From positions 18,287,901-18,351,900 of the forward strand of contig JAPTYO010000013.1 of NCBI GenBank assembly GCA_036873135.1: a stretch of 64,000 bases of DNA, written 5' to 3'. Shown here one piece after another: positions 9,317-20,740 of the stretch. Under the pieces are notes generated by a model that was not told the DNA's origin, ran no database searches, and saw only the letters and a program-made list of their open reading frames with translations. Positions within the stretch are counted from its first letter, which is position 1; each line of letters opens with the position of its first letter. The stretch comes from Clarkia xantiana subsp. parviflora. Its lineage: Eukaryota > Streptophyta > Magnoliopsida > Myrtales > Onagraceae. Both the position numbers and the translations under genes were made by a program.

Positions 9317-10770
9317 AGTCATGCACCAAGAGAGAAACTCTAAAGATGCAAGATTGGTAAAAGAGATAGTGCAACAACTAGAGTAGGAAAAAGGAGATAC
9401 ATCTCCTATCAAGAGCCTTAGGGCAGGATAATAGTTCTACAAGATCAACCAAAGAAGAGCTCTAAAGCTTGGGGAGTAAGGTTTCAGGATCGACCCTCGC
9501 ACTAGATGCACATCCCGATCAACCACCTTGTCTGCAAATGATAAGACATTCGACTCTGGCATCCTATCAAGAGGAGAACCCCGATAAAAGGGGCACTAGA
9601 AAAATATCCCGCCTCTAAGGCCATACGCCGAATACATGATGAATGACGGTTATGACAAAACAAAAAAGGAGGGACTTGTCAGCTCAACACACCTCAAACA
9701 CGTATACGTACGCAATACAAAGGCAGTCTCTAATGAAGCTATCCAACAAGGAATAGCCAATACGAGGGCAAACCCATGGAAAATCAGGGAACATCACCGG
9801 CGAACCTAAAGGAAAACGTCCTTTGTAGGTTCAAGTCCTAATTCAAAGGAAGACTATAATCAACATTCAAGGTGAGAGGAGCATGACCAATGTGACACCC
9901 CCTAAAGGCATTGAAGAATACTCCAATGTGAAGGAAAAGGCAAACCACACTAAGTGCCACAACACTCCAAGAAGATTATCACAGCCCGGTCAGACCTCCC
10001 CATGCACGAGCAAAGAACATGGATCAGATTGAATAGTCTGAAACACGCCTACGAGATTAACAACTCAAGACACCATTCTATGAGAGAGCTCTTCAACATA
10101 CACAAGGAAAGGGGGAAAGAATTTACAAGCATCCCTAGGATACAAACATTGCCACATCCTAGTTATCAAGAGAATGAAATCCACCCCCACCCACCCAAAG
10201 CAAAAGCTCTTCCACACAGCCTCCAAAGACACATCCGACAAAGGCATCATCCAAACCATGCCCATGACTAAAACAAGCAAGCATGAAAAAGAGTAAATCC
10301 TACAAGGGACACTCATCGCATTCAAAGAAGCAGACAGGGGAACCCCGAGCATAAGGGGTACCCAACCAAGAAAATGAACGAGGGGCCTTCAACGGCCAAA
10401 TATGAAAGGCGGTGTGACCACCAAGCAACTTGGGGGGCACCGAACGAATAAGTGCTTGGTAGTCCACCTAAGTGTAAAAGAAGAGATTAGAGGCAGAAGA
10501 TCACAAGAACATGCAATACCACTTTTCCTAGAAGAGGTCACATAAGAGGAAAACATCCTCAACTCCCTATACGAACTCGTCCTAAGTTGGCAACACACAA
10601 ACATCGCCCTCGAAAGGTGATCTCCCACATTGAAGAAAAAGCGTGGTAACAGGCAATATCGTAGAAGGAGAAGTCAAGTAAAGACTCGAAAAGCATACAA
10701 AAAATGCACCCTACATGAGAAAGGACACAAGGTAAGGTAATATTATGAGCCCTCCGGAAGCCTATCCCGC
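9317..10770 (+). other. G2 decayed internal region
   Basis: No domain could be assigned in any frame. It is homologous to G1 17830-19315 (reversed). It holds a conserved GGTGCCCCCCAAGT/CTTGG block (about 10420-10441, on minus). In the ancestral element it would correspond in position to RT-integrase, but no YVDD, DSG or integrase motif is left. Confidence 0.5.
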
Positions 10771-10774
10771 GAAC

Positions 10775-11292
10775 AGATTTCGACGCCCCCAAGAGCGTAT
10801 CTTGAGAGTAGTTTTCATACTACGACATTCGACGCCCCCAAGAGCGTATCTTGAGAGTAGTGTTCATACTACGACCTTCGACGCCCCCAAGAGCGTATCT
10901 TGAGAGTAGTTTATACACTACGACCTTCAACGCACCAAGAGCGTATCTTGAGAGTGGTTTCCAAAAACTACGAATTTCGACGCCCCCAAGAGCGTATCTT
11001 GAGAGTAGTGTTCATACTACGACCTTCGACGCCCCCAAGAGCGTATCTTGAGAGTAGTTTATACACTACGACCTTCGACGCACCAAGAGCGTATCTTGAG
11101 AGTGGTTTCCAAAAACTACGAATTCGACGCCCCCAAGAGCGTATCTTGAGGTAGATTTGCAACCTACCAGATTCGACGCCCCCAAGAGCGTATCTTGAGG
11201 TAGAAAAAACACTACCAGTTCGACGCCCCCAAGAGCGTATCTTGAGGTAGATTTCAAACTACCAGTTCGACGCCCACCAGGAGCGTATCTTT
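10775..11292 (+). repeat. G2 hairpin array, type 1
   Basis: Eleven copies of a unit of about 48 bp with the core CAAGAGCGTATCTTGAG. The core is an inverted repeat (CAAGA/TCTTG, 5-base loop). Most units also hold GTAGT...ACTAC as a second inverted repeat. The same array is in G1 (17305-17800) and G4 (51903-52505). Confidence 0.93.
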
Positions 11293-11512
11293 GGTCTAAC
11301 CTGAGCCCTCCGGGAGCCTATCCTGCGAAACGTTAAGTGCCGTCCGAGAGCCTGTCTCGTGAACAGATTTGACGCCCGTCAAGAAGGTATCGGTGGACTA
11401 ACCTGCGCCCTCCGGGAGCCTATCCTGCGAAACGTTAAGTGCCATCCGAGAGCCTGTCTCGTGAACAGTTTTCGACGCCCACCAAGAGCGTATCTTTGGT
11501 CTAACAGTACAA
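11293..11512 (+). repeat. G2 array, type 2
   Basis: Two copies of about 110 bp with GCCCTCCGGGAGCCTATCC and GAGAGCCTGTCTCGTGAACA. It joins the type 1 array and shares GAGCGTATCTTTGGTCTAAC. G1 carries the type 2 module in about twelve copies (16430-17300). Confidence 0.88.
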
Positions 11513-12198
11513 CGTATACCGTGTAAGGGTATCAGAAGAGATCATCACACCATGCTTAGAAGGATACCATGCTTAGAAGGATACCATGCTTAGAAGAACA
11601 CCATGCTCAGAAGGATCCCATGAGAAAGTAATCTTAAAATAAGGTTGTATAAAGAACACATAATGTTTTTTCTTGATAAGATGGCAGGTATGGCATGAAG
11701 GAAAACACAAAAGAAAGATAAGGAAAGGAAAGCATATACAAGGTACAAGTCCATGACCAAAGGATCATATACAGAAGCACAAGAGGTTATCATGAAAAGT
11801 AACGAGTTATACTACCACTCATATCACAAGTCAAGAGAAGTATCTCAAAGGAACCCAACACCACCAAGAAGGATAGCAAAGACATGAAATCCGAAGGTCA
11901 AAGCTCTCAAAATAAGCTCGACCCATCAAGAAGAGAATTGCCTTACAAGTCACACAAATCAACCTCCGACAAATATTATTGTCATACATGTCGCCCTCGC
12001 GTGACCTATGCTCGTATCAGACTTGAACATCGTCAAGCACAACTCATGAAGGAGACATCTAAAGAGCATAAAGGATACAACATCCGACAAGACGAGACAT
12101 CGGGACCTAACCCAACAAACATAGCCTACACAAAAGGCAACTATAGCAATGAAGGCTCTCCAATGTGAAAGGAATACTAAAGCACAACTCCATACATC
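11513..12198 (+). other. G2 spacer between arrays
   Basis: Short degenerate repeats of CCATGCTTAGAAGGATA at 11545-11620, then sequence conserved with G1 (15790-16425). It includes an open stretch at 11884-12168 whose G1 counterpart (15854-16099, minus) is open with about ten changes. No domain recognised, and coding is not supported beyond this conservation. Confidence 0.5.
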
Positions 12199-12510
12199 GT
12201 GATGTGGCTATCATGTCCGCATACCTTGAAGTGGCTATCATGTCCACATACCCTGAAGTGGCTATCATGTCCACATACCCTGAAGTGGCTATCATGTCCA
12301 CATACCCTGAAGTGGCTATCATGTCCACATACCCCGAAGTGGCTATCATGTCCACATATCTTGAAGTGGCTATCATGTCCACATACCTTGAAGTGGCTAT
12401 CATGTCCACATACCCTGAAGTGGCTATCATGTCCACACACTACAGAAGGGCTATCACTCCGACACATTACGAAGTGGCTATCACGCCCACATACCCCGAA
12501 GTGATTATCA
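12199..12510 (+). repeat. 27-bp tandem array of G2
   Basis: About twelve units of GTGGCTATCATGTCCACATA plus 7 bases, homogeneous in the first nine and degenerate in the last three. Same family as the G1 array (5405-5587, 15745-15791). The long ORFs here on both strands are a by-product of the 27-bp period. Confidence 0.93.
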
Positions 12511-12879
12511 TGGCAGCACACCATAAAACATCTGTCAAAGACATGCATTGTAAAGACACCATCCCGACCACGAACATCAAAAGGCTACGCCTAGCCTTAG
12601 GAGGAGGTTCAAGAAAAAGGAAAAACAACACCCTTCGTACGCTCATCAAAGGCAGGCACTTATATTTCAACCCACTGGGTGACACCAGGAAGGAGACGTC
12701 CTCATTATGAAGACAACCTCCATATCCCACGAAATCAACCATGAAGTAAAGAATCACGACAAGCACTATTGAGGGCATATAACAAAACGATCCCCGCAAC
12801 GATCACAACTACGACACTAATAGAGGCTAATTCAAGAGCAGTCTCCACCAAACTCCAAAGCAAGAATTTGCTATCTTAA

Positions 12880-13605
12880 TCAGAGCCATGGCAAGAGAGG
12901 GAACCTCAATGTAGGATGATGATCACACCCGTCACCAAAAGAAAAATCTTCAACGCAGGGGTTAATAACATAACCCATAGGAAAGACAAAAACACCTTCA
13001 AAAGTCGTCAAATCTACATGAAGATGAAATAAACTTGAGACTCGGCCCCTCGGCTGGGGGGCAGGGGATATAGAAGAGACATCAAGACCTATGATCACCC
13101 CATCGCCAGCCACAGGTTGTTTCCTTTTGTCTAGCAAAGAGGTCGCCTCTTCAACCACTACCTCCTTATCAGGGGAGGGAGTCAGCAAGGGGGCACTTGA
13201 AGGAGAGCCTCTCGCGGTTTTCTTCTCCTTGGCAGCCGAGGGCCCGACCTCAGAGTCAGGTTTCCGCGCCTTGGATTTAGATTGACTTGAACTCTCACCC
13301 ACCACAAGAACCATTCGGTAACCAGGGAAGAACGCTCTAACAACAAGAAGGAACCAGCATGAGAACAATCATAAATATATCACAAAGAAAAGAGAAGGGA
13401 AAAAGAACATACTGGAAGCATTAGCAGCCAACCCTGACTTAGAAAAATTTCTAGGCCTGATAAGCAGAACTAGAGGGTCCTTCCCTCTCATCTGATTCAA
13501 CGGACGGTCAGATTTGGTCTGACTACCTTGGAAAACGATCTTCAAGGTCTCCCTGTCTGAAGAAGAAAGCTTCCCAAAAAGTGAGTCATCTATACGAGCA
13601 ACCAA
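12880..13605 (-). pseudogene. antisense spliced ORF of G2 (aORF), decayed
   Basis: Minus strand, opposite to G2. Exon 1 (13605-13413) encodes R-I-D-D-S-L-F-G-K-L and ends A-A-N-A-S at a GTATGT donor. A 76-nt intron (13337-13412) ends TTGTTAG. Exon 2 (13336 to about 12880) has the Ser-rich block, V-I-I-G-L-D-V-S and A-P-Q-P-R-G-R-V as in G1. G2 lacks one G just after the splice (near 13320, TGGTTC where G1 has TGGGTTC), so its exons are out of frame. Exon 1 is complete here where G1 is damaged, so the two copies carry different lesions. Product unknown. Confidence 0.6.
13337..13412 (-). other. intron in G2 antisense ORF
   Basis: Same donor (CCA|GTATGT), acceptor (TTGTTAG) and 76-nt length as the G1 intron at 4527-4602, with several substitutions inside. 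Confidence 0.65.
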
Positions 13606-13639
13606 CGCAAAGATCGACCCTTACTCATGGAGGAGCGAG

Positions 13640-14711
13640 ATACGCCTACTACGGGGGCAACCTTAACACCAAGGGAAGAGGGCGAACTTTTAGTTTCCCC
13701 AAATGGAGCAACGCTCCAGCACATCCGAAGGAAGGGTCAACCCTCAACACATGTCAATAGACCCCTTCGCTCGCGGCGGTAAGAAGAAAGCTTGTAAGCT
13801 TTTTCACCCTCACTTTTATGGGGAACAAATGGCAGGGTAAAGGTCAAGAGCTATACACACGCTCCAACAAATGAAGGAAAAATGTTACACGTGCCGAAGG
13901 TCGAGATTAATGGACAATGCTCACGCTAGTACGAGGGAGGCGGAACGTTGTGTCCCATTGAGTGGCAGAGTTCCCACCCTCAAGTAAAGGAGAGGTCTAT
14001 GCTCTCACCTTTGCACTTATGCTCATATTCATGATTAACATCTACAGGTACATCAATGTCATCACTCATGCTCATACTCACAACCCGTCCATGCATACAT
14101 ACATGTTCATGCTTGCACTCATATGCATGCTCACATACACACTCCCATGTGTTCAAACATTTAGACGTCCATGCACGTGGCCGCCATATATTCATGCATA
14201 CATTCATGACTACAATCGCAGCATGTCTCCACTCACTCCCATCCTTATGTTCCTACTTGCATGTATGCTGGTACACATCCTCATGTTCATGATTTGTCCA
14301 TGTTCACTCCTAGTTAACATCCTAGGTGTATTTTCCAGTATCCCATACTTAGAAAAATTTCGGACCAAAATTGAAATTTTTCTTCACTTAGACTTATCCC
14401 GGCATGAAATTGAAGCATAAGTCACTTAGTTGCATTCATATTGCATTCCTATGTGAACATGTATTCTTTGAGTATACGCCTGCGGCAAAGATAGGTTTAT
14501 TACTCCCACCTCAGACGGACGCGTGCCCAGGCATACGTCCGTGCTACTCTGACGTTTACAATTCCTCTATCTCATAAGGCAGGGGGCAGAGTCAGAGGCA
14601 CGCATCCATGGGTAAGCAGGCATTCAGACAAAGAAGGTAAAACCCCGGTTTCAAATTGCGCGTGTCATACCATCCTAAAATAGAGTCAATCAAGGGTTAG
14701 GCCATTGGTTG
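13640..14711 (+). other. G2 pre-PPT non-coding region
   Basis: Matches G1 3275-4380 reversed and, in its last 250 bp, G4 55480-55730. CATAC/CATG-rich stretch at 14030-14300, palindrome at 14347-14391, and a G-rich block at 14578-14596 (GGCAGGGGGCAGAGTCAGAG). ORFs in the CATAC stretch look compositional. Confidence 0.6.
14347..14391. repeat. conserved imperfect palindrome, G2 copy
   Basis: CTTAGAAAAATTTC ... GAAATTTTTCTTCACTTAG. Base changes against G4 fall in both arms and keep pairing at some positions. Confidence 0.7.
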
Positions 14712-14724
14712 ACTCGGGGGCATG
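14712..14724 (+). other. G2 polypurine tract
   Basis: ACTCGGGGGCATG directly before the 3' LTR start at 14725. Confidence 0.85.
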
Positions 14725-15744
14725 TGATGGATATACGCCCAATTTGAACCCGTTGACTTCCGAACCATTGTATTTTTATCGTCTCATTTATGATTGCAAA
14801 TCGAAACTTCAACCCGAACCCTTCGCGAAAACACCAACGGCTCGGACGAGGCCGAAGCGCCCGTCCGGCCGAGTCAGACTCGCCTAGGTGAGGTTGGGTG
14901 GCCACACCCGACCTCCCCTAGGGGAGATCGGGTCAGCCAACCCGATCTCCCCTAGGGGAGATCGGGTGGACCAACCCGATCTCTCCTAGGAGAGATCGGG
15001 TCGGCCAACCCGATCTCCCCTAGGGGGGATGGGGTTGGCCAATCCCATCCTCCCTAGGAGGGGTTGGGTGCCCTCACCCAACCCCTACCCTTGGGGGTCG
15101 GATTTCTCCTCCCCCCAAGGGCCCCGGCACCATTTTCGGACTCCCACCCTCGATTCACTCCGCCTACCTTCTCCGTATCCTAAAGTCTTAATTATGCGCT
15201 TAAAGGTTAATTAATTGTGTTTAAAGGTTAACGATGTCATTAAGCCACCTTAATGACACCGTTGCCTATAAATACCCCACCTTCACAACTCATTTGGACA
15301 TCTTGGCAAGTTGCACAATTTTGCTCTGACATCTCTCTAGCTTTATCTCTCTAAAACCGTACTGACTTAGGCATCGGAGAGGGTTCATCAGGCACCACCC
15401 CCCCTCTGTGCCTGGTATTGCCCCTCTTGCAGGGTGGCAAGGAGAAGAGAGCCAAGGAAGCAGAAGAGCATAGAGCAGTAGGACAAGCCCCAGGGGTAAG
15501 AAGTACAAGCCTCAGGAGGTCAGAAGGAGAGAAGGAAAGGAGGTCAGAAGGAGAGAAGAGAAGGACACATATCAGAACGACTACCCCAAGAGAGTATAAG
15601 GGCAGGGATCAGAACGACTACCCCAAGGGAGTATAAGGGCACGGATCAGAACGACTAGTCCTAGGAACACTGAACCCGACATTTCATTAGTAGGAAATAA
15701 ATTCTAGATTGACGACCCGTTGACCTAGACTTTATAACCTAACA
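14725..15744 (+). repeat. G2 3' LTR
   Basis: 1020 bp, TGATGG to AACA; matches the 5' LTR apart from one substitution and a 48-bp shorter AG-rich minisatellite at about 15515-15570. Confidence 0.96.
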
Positions 15745-15791
15745 ATAGCCACTTCAGGGTATGTGGACATGATAGCCACATCACGATGTAT
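15745..15791. repeat. 27-bp tandem array of G1, right half, with G2 TSD right copy
   Basis: Starts with the second ATAGC (15745-15749) and continues the G1 array for almost two units before the unique sequence ACATCACGATGTATGG. Confidence 0.93.
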
Positions 15792-16425
15792 GGAGTTGTG
15801 CTTTAGTATTCCTTTCTCATTGGAGAGCCTTCATTGCTATAGTTGCCTTTTGTTTAGGCTATGTTTGTTGGGTTAGGTCCCGATGTCTCGTCTTGTCGGA
15901 TGTTGTATCCTTTATGCTCTTTAGATGTCTCCTTCATGAGTTGTGCTTGACGATGTTCAAGTCTGATACGAGCATAGGTCACGCGAGGGCGACATGCAAG
16001 ACAATAACGTTTGTCAGAGGTTGATTTGTGCGACTTGTGAGGCAATTCTCTTCTTGTTGGGTCGAGTTTATTTTGAGAGCCTTGAACTTTGGATTTCATG
16101 TCTTTGCTATCCTTCTTGGTGGTGTTGGGTTCCTTTGAGATACTTCTCTTGACTTGTGATATGGATGGTAGGATAACTCGTTACTTTTCATGATAACCTC
16201 TTGTGCTTCTGTATATGATCCTTTGGTCATGGACTTCTCCTTTGTATATGCTTTCCTTTCCTTACCTTTCTATTGTGTTATCCTTTACATCATACCTGCT
16301 ATCTCATCAAGAAAAAATATTATGTGTTCTTCATACAACTTTGTTTTGCAATTATTTTCTCATGGAATCCTTCTCAGTATGGTGCGATGATCTCTTCTGA
16401 TACCCTTTAAATGGTATATATGGTA
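15792..16425 (-). other. G1 spacer between arrays
   Basis: Reverse counterpart of G2 11513-12198. An open stretch 15854-16099 (minus) matches G2 11884-12168; no domain recognised. Confidence 0.5.
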
Positions 16426-16429
16426 CTGT

Positions 16430-17300
16430 TAGACCAAATATACGCTCTTGGTGGGCGTCGAATCTGTTCACGAGACAGGCTCTCGGAGGGCACTTAACGT
16501 ATCACAGGATAGGCTCCCGGAGGGCACAAGTTAGACCAAAGATACGCTCCTGGTTGGCGTCGAAAACTGTTCACGAGACTGGCTCTCGGAGGGCACTTAA
16601 CGTTTCACAGGATAGGCTCCCGGAGGGCACAAGTTAGACCAAAGATACGCTCTTGGTGGGCGTTGGAACTATTCGCGAGATACGCTCCCGGTGGGCACCA
16701 GTAGTTAGACCAAAGTTATGCTCTAGGTGGGCGTTGAAACTGTTCGCGAGATACGCTCCCGGAGGGCACCAGTAGTTAGACCAAAGATACGCTCTAGGTG
16801 GGCGATGAAACTGTTCGCGAGATACGCTCCCGGAGGGCACCAGTAGTTAGACCAAAGATACGCTCTAGGTGGGCGTTGAAACTGTTCACGAGATACGCTC
16901 CCGGAGGGCACCAGTAGTTAGACCAAAGATACACTCTAGGTGGGCGTTGAAACTGTTCACAAGATACGCTCCCGGAGGGCACCAGTAGTTAGACCAAAGA
17001 TACGCTCTAGGTGGGCGTTGAAACTGTTCGCGAGATACGCTCCCGGAGGGCACCAGTAGTTAGACCAAAGATACGCTCTAGGTGGGCGTTGAAACTGTTC
17101 ACGAGATACGCTCCCGGAGGGCACCAGTAGTTAGACCAAAGATACGCTCTAGGTGGGCGTTGAAACTGTTCACGAGATACGCTCCCGGAGGGCACCAGTA
17201 GTTAGAACAAAGGTACGCTCTAGGTGGGCGTTGAAACTGTTCACGAGATACGCTCCCGGAGGGCACCAGTAGTTAGACCAAAGATACGCTCTAGGTGGGC
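16430..17300 (-). repeat. G1 array, type 2, expanded
   Basis: About twelve copies. The first two have a period near 101 bp; the rest are a homogeneous 71-bp unit with TTAGACCAAAGATACGCTCT and CGCTCCCGGAGGGCACCAG. G2 has only about two of the longer form, so this module expanded by tandem amplification in the G1 lineage. Confidence 0.93.
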
Positions 17301-17815
17301 GTCGAAGCTGGTAGTTTGAAATCTACCTCAAGATACGCTCTTGGGGGTGTCGAATCTGGTAGTTTGAAATCTACCTCAAGATACGCTCTTGGGGGCGTCG
17401 AATCTGGTAGGTTGCAAATCTACCTCAAGATACACTCCTGGGGGCGTCGAAATTCGTAGTTTTTGGAAACCACTCTCAAGATACGCTCTTGGCGCGTCGA
17501 AGGTCGTAGTATAGAAACTACTCTCAAGATACGCTCTTGGGGGCGTCGAAGGTCGTAGTATGAACACTACTCTCAAGATACGCTCTTGGGGGCGTCGAAG
17601 GTCGTAGTATAAGAACTACTCTCAAGATACACTCTTGGGGGCGTCGAAGTCCGTTGTATAAAAACTACTCTCAAGATACGCTCTTGGGGGCGTTGAATCT
17701 ATTCGCGGGATAGGCTCCCGGAGGGCACAGGGTTCGTAGTTTTAGAACTACTCTCAAGATACGCTCTTGGGGGTGTCGAATGTGTTCGCGGGATTGGCTC
17801 CCGGAAGGCTCAGAA
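17301..17815 (-). repeat. G1 hairpin array, type 1
   Basis: About ten copies of the roughly 48-bp unit with CTCAAGATACGCTCTTGGGG, reversed relative to G2. The far end is interspersed with CGGGATAGGCTCCCGGAGGG. Confidence 0.92.
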
Positions 17816-17819
17816 TATT

Positions 17820-20735
17820 ACTTTACCTTGGGTTATTCCCCATGTAGGGTGTGTCTTTGATACGCCTTTTAGATCTTTACTTGAGCTTTCTTTCCATGAT
17901 ATTGCATGCTACCACGCTCTTTCTTCAATGTGGGGGATCACCTTTCGAGGGCGATGTTTGTGTGTTGCCAACTTAGGACGAGTCCGTATAGGGAGTTGAG
18001 GATGTTTTCCTCTTATGTGACCTCTTCTAGGAGAAGTGGTATTGCATGTTCCTGTGATCTTCTGCCTCTAATCTCTTCTTTTACACTTAGGTGGACTACC
18101 AAGCACTTATTCGTTTGGTGCCCCCCAAGTTGCTTGGTGGTCATACCGCCTTTCATATTTGGCCATTGAAGGCCCCTCGTTCATTTCCTTGTTGGGTAAC
18201 CCTTATGCTTGGGGCTCCCTTGTCTGCTTGTTTGAATGCGATGAGTGTCCCTTGTAGGATTTACTCTTTCTCATGCTTGCTTGTTTCAGTCATAGGCATG
18301 GTTTGATAATGCCTTTGTCGGATGTATCTTTAGAGGTTGGGTGGAGAGCTTTTGCTTTGGGTGGGTGGGGGTTATTTCTGTTCTCTTGATAACTAGGATG
18401 TGGCAGTGTTTGTATTCTAGGGGTGCTTGTAAATTCTTTTGCCCCCCTTCCTTGTGTTTTTTAGAAAAAACACTTCTGCGGTGATGATATAGTAGGAGTA
18501 ACGTATCTTGGAAGGGATTGTATTTAGGTTGAAAATCTCTCTCATAGAATGGTGTCTTGAGTTGTTAATCTCGTAGGTGTGTTTCAGACTAGTTAATCTG
18601 ATCCATGCTCTTTGCTCGGGGGGGGGGGGGGGGGGGGGGGGTCTGACCGGGCTGTGATAATCTTCTTGAAGTGTTGTGGCACTTAGTGTGCTTTGTCTTT
18701 TCCTTTACATTGGAGTATTCTTCAATGCCTTTAGGGAGTGTCACATTGGTCATGCTCCTCCCACCTTGAGTGTTGATTATAGACTTCCTTTAAATTAGGA
18801 CTTGAATCTAAAAAGGATGTTTTCCTTTAGGTTTGCAGGTGATGCTCCATGATTTTCCATGGGTTTGCCCCCGTATTGGCTATTCCTTGTTGGATAACTT
18901 CATTAGAGGCTGCATTTGTATTGCGTACGTATACGTGTTTGAGGTGTGTTGAGCTGACCAATCCCTCCTTTTTTATTTTGTCATAACCTTCATTCATCAT
19001 ATGTTCGGCGTATGGCCTTAAAGGCGGGATATTTTTCTAGTGCCCCTTTTATCGAGGTTCTCCTTTTGGTGGGATGCCATAGTCAAATGTCTTATCATTT
19101 GTAGACAAGGTGGTTGATCAGGATGTGCGTCTAGTGTGAGGTTCGATCTTGAAACCTTGCCCCCATGCTTTTGAGCTCTTTGTTGGTTGATCTTGTAAAA
19201 CTGTTATCGTGCTCTAAGGCTCTTGATAGGAGATGTATCTCCTTTTTCATACTCTAGTTGTTGCACTATCTCTTTTGCTAATCTTGTATCATTAGAGTTT
19301 CTCTCTTGGTTCATGACTTCAATGACAGGATTTTCTACCGATGTTTATTCTATTAGGACTTGTATCCTTGGTTGCCTTCCTTTCTTGTGAGATGGCGAAG
19401 GAGTGTTTATGAACACTCCAATGTGTCGTACTTGGTAGAGGTATGCGCCTAATCTTTATGGCGATGTCTTGAATCTTCGTGTACCTATCTTTGATGAACA
19501 TGTTATTCATTGCATATATAATACGGAGTCCAAGGATCTCCGGTTTAGGATCATATTTTGAGAACAGAGACATAGTCATCTATTAGATAACCTCTTTATC
19601 TACGGAGTTTATTTTTGCAAGGATAAATGCAATGATACTTGTAAGGATACTTGTAAGGATATGTGTTCCATTCTTATTCCTGGTTCATTTGCAATGCCGT
19701 GTCCCTAATGGGTGTGTCGATGTTCTGACCACCTTTACTAGTAGGGGTCCTTTGGTATTAGGCATGCCTGACTCTTCTCTAGTATCATCAATAGGTTGCC
19801 TTTGAAGGTGGGTGTTGTCTATGTGATATGGTTTTCTCCATTTTTGGAGGGATATGTTCGCGGCTACCCCCTCTTATGCTAATGGGCGTTTGTGGGGAGG
19901 GCATGTTGCGACTGGTGCCCCCCTTGCATACCAATGCCAGATGGGATCCTTTTATGGACTTGGCCCTAGGATGATTAGTGGAAGGTTATAGTAGGGGTAA
20001 TCCTTTGTGACCTTCATGGTAGTTCCTCTATAGGATGTTGGGAGTGCTCAACTTATTTTTGTAAGTGAGCCTTCCATCTTGTGATCTTTCCCAGAAACTT
20101 GACCTTATAGGTGTTCTTTGGGATTGAGGAATCTGTTGCTTGTGCATCTCTTGATTGGCGACGGCCTTTTACGGATTCTTCTAGTGGTCCACCTGTGTAT
20201 ATATATATCACGGAGCCCGAAGGCGTCCGGTATGGTCGTTCTTGGAAAACATGTTGATATCAAGTATCAAAATCTACCCCTTTTAGGGAGTTGACTTGTT
20301 ATGCAGTTAAATTAAATAAGAGGATATGGGAAGGATATGGGTGTGGGGGTGTTGATATCCCCTGCTTCCTTGGTAATGTAACTGTTTTCTTCCATTAGTC
20401 TGTGTGTATTCCTTCCACTTGAGGAATATAAGGTCACATCCTTGCAAGGCGGACTAGGTGGAGGTGTATCCTTCATGTATGCTATGTGCGATCTCACTCT
20501 ACTACGTCTCTCCTTGAGACTTCCCATTGTAGTAGCTATGTGCTAACGTGGTGTGGTACTCTATGAGTCCCCTGTTCAAATCCTTGTCTTTTCAACTCCT
20601 CCCCTGTCCTAGGGGGATGTGTGCCAAGGGTTGTCATGCACAAGGGGTTTGGATCTGTCGTGCTGTATCATGGGTAGGTGGTTGCCTTGTTGTGTTGTTG
20701 GGACTATGTCCCTCCCTTTGAGCTTTCCTTGGGAT
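17820..20735 (-). other. G1 decayed internal region
   Basis: Homologous to G2 7620-10770. No RT, RNase H or integrase motif is visible. The protease remnant seen in G2 is absent, and the flanks join near 19790 at a short repeat. It includes a 24-base G run (18618-18641) and the conserved GGTGCCCCCCAAGTTGCTTGG block (18118-18138). Confidence 0.55.
18618..18641 (+). repeat. 24-base poly-G run
   Basis: Uninterrupted G run. The homologous place in G2 (about 9990) has only a short GGGG, on the complementary strand. Confidence 0.9.
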
Positions 20736-20740
20736 GTCCC

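Larger units (their letters stand above)
5588..15744 (+). mobile_element. Tat-lineage Ty3/gypsy element G2, non-autonomous, nested in G1
   Basis: Complete plus-strand element: 5' LTR 5588-6655, PBS, interior, PPT, 3' LTR 14725-15744, and TSD ATAGC. The LTRs agree by eye except for one substitution (A at 6237 against G in the 3' LTR) and a 48-bp minisatellite length difference, so the insertion is recent. The interior matches G1 over almost its whole length: gag N-terminus, decayed gag/protease, hairpin arrays, 27-bp array, antisense ORF and pre-PPT region. There is no RT or integrase. It must depend on a relative such as G4 for reverse transcription and integration. Confidence 0.95.

Noticed and set aside
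12165..12710. ORF of 181 codons on plus and 123 codons on minus over the 27-bp array
   Set aside because: The period is a multiple of three without stops, so several frames stay open on both strands. No start context and no conserved protein outside the repeat.
13962..14420. 152-codon plus-strand ORF with Met/His/Thr/Cys-rich peptide
   Set aside because: Lies in a CATAC/CATG-rich stretch. The G1 counterpart is open only in part, and no domain is present. It probably reflects composition.
16430..17815. Regular repeats resembling a CRISPR array
   Set aside because: Repeats are contiguous with no unique spacers, no cas genes are present, and the host is a plant; the same arrays occur in three Tat elements.
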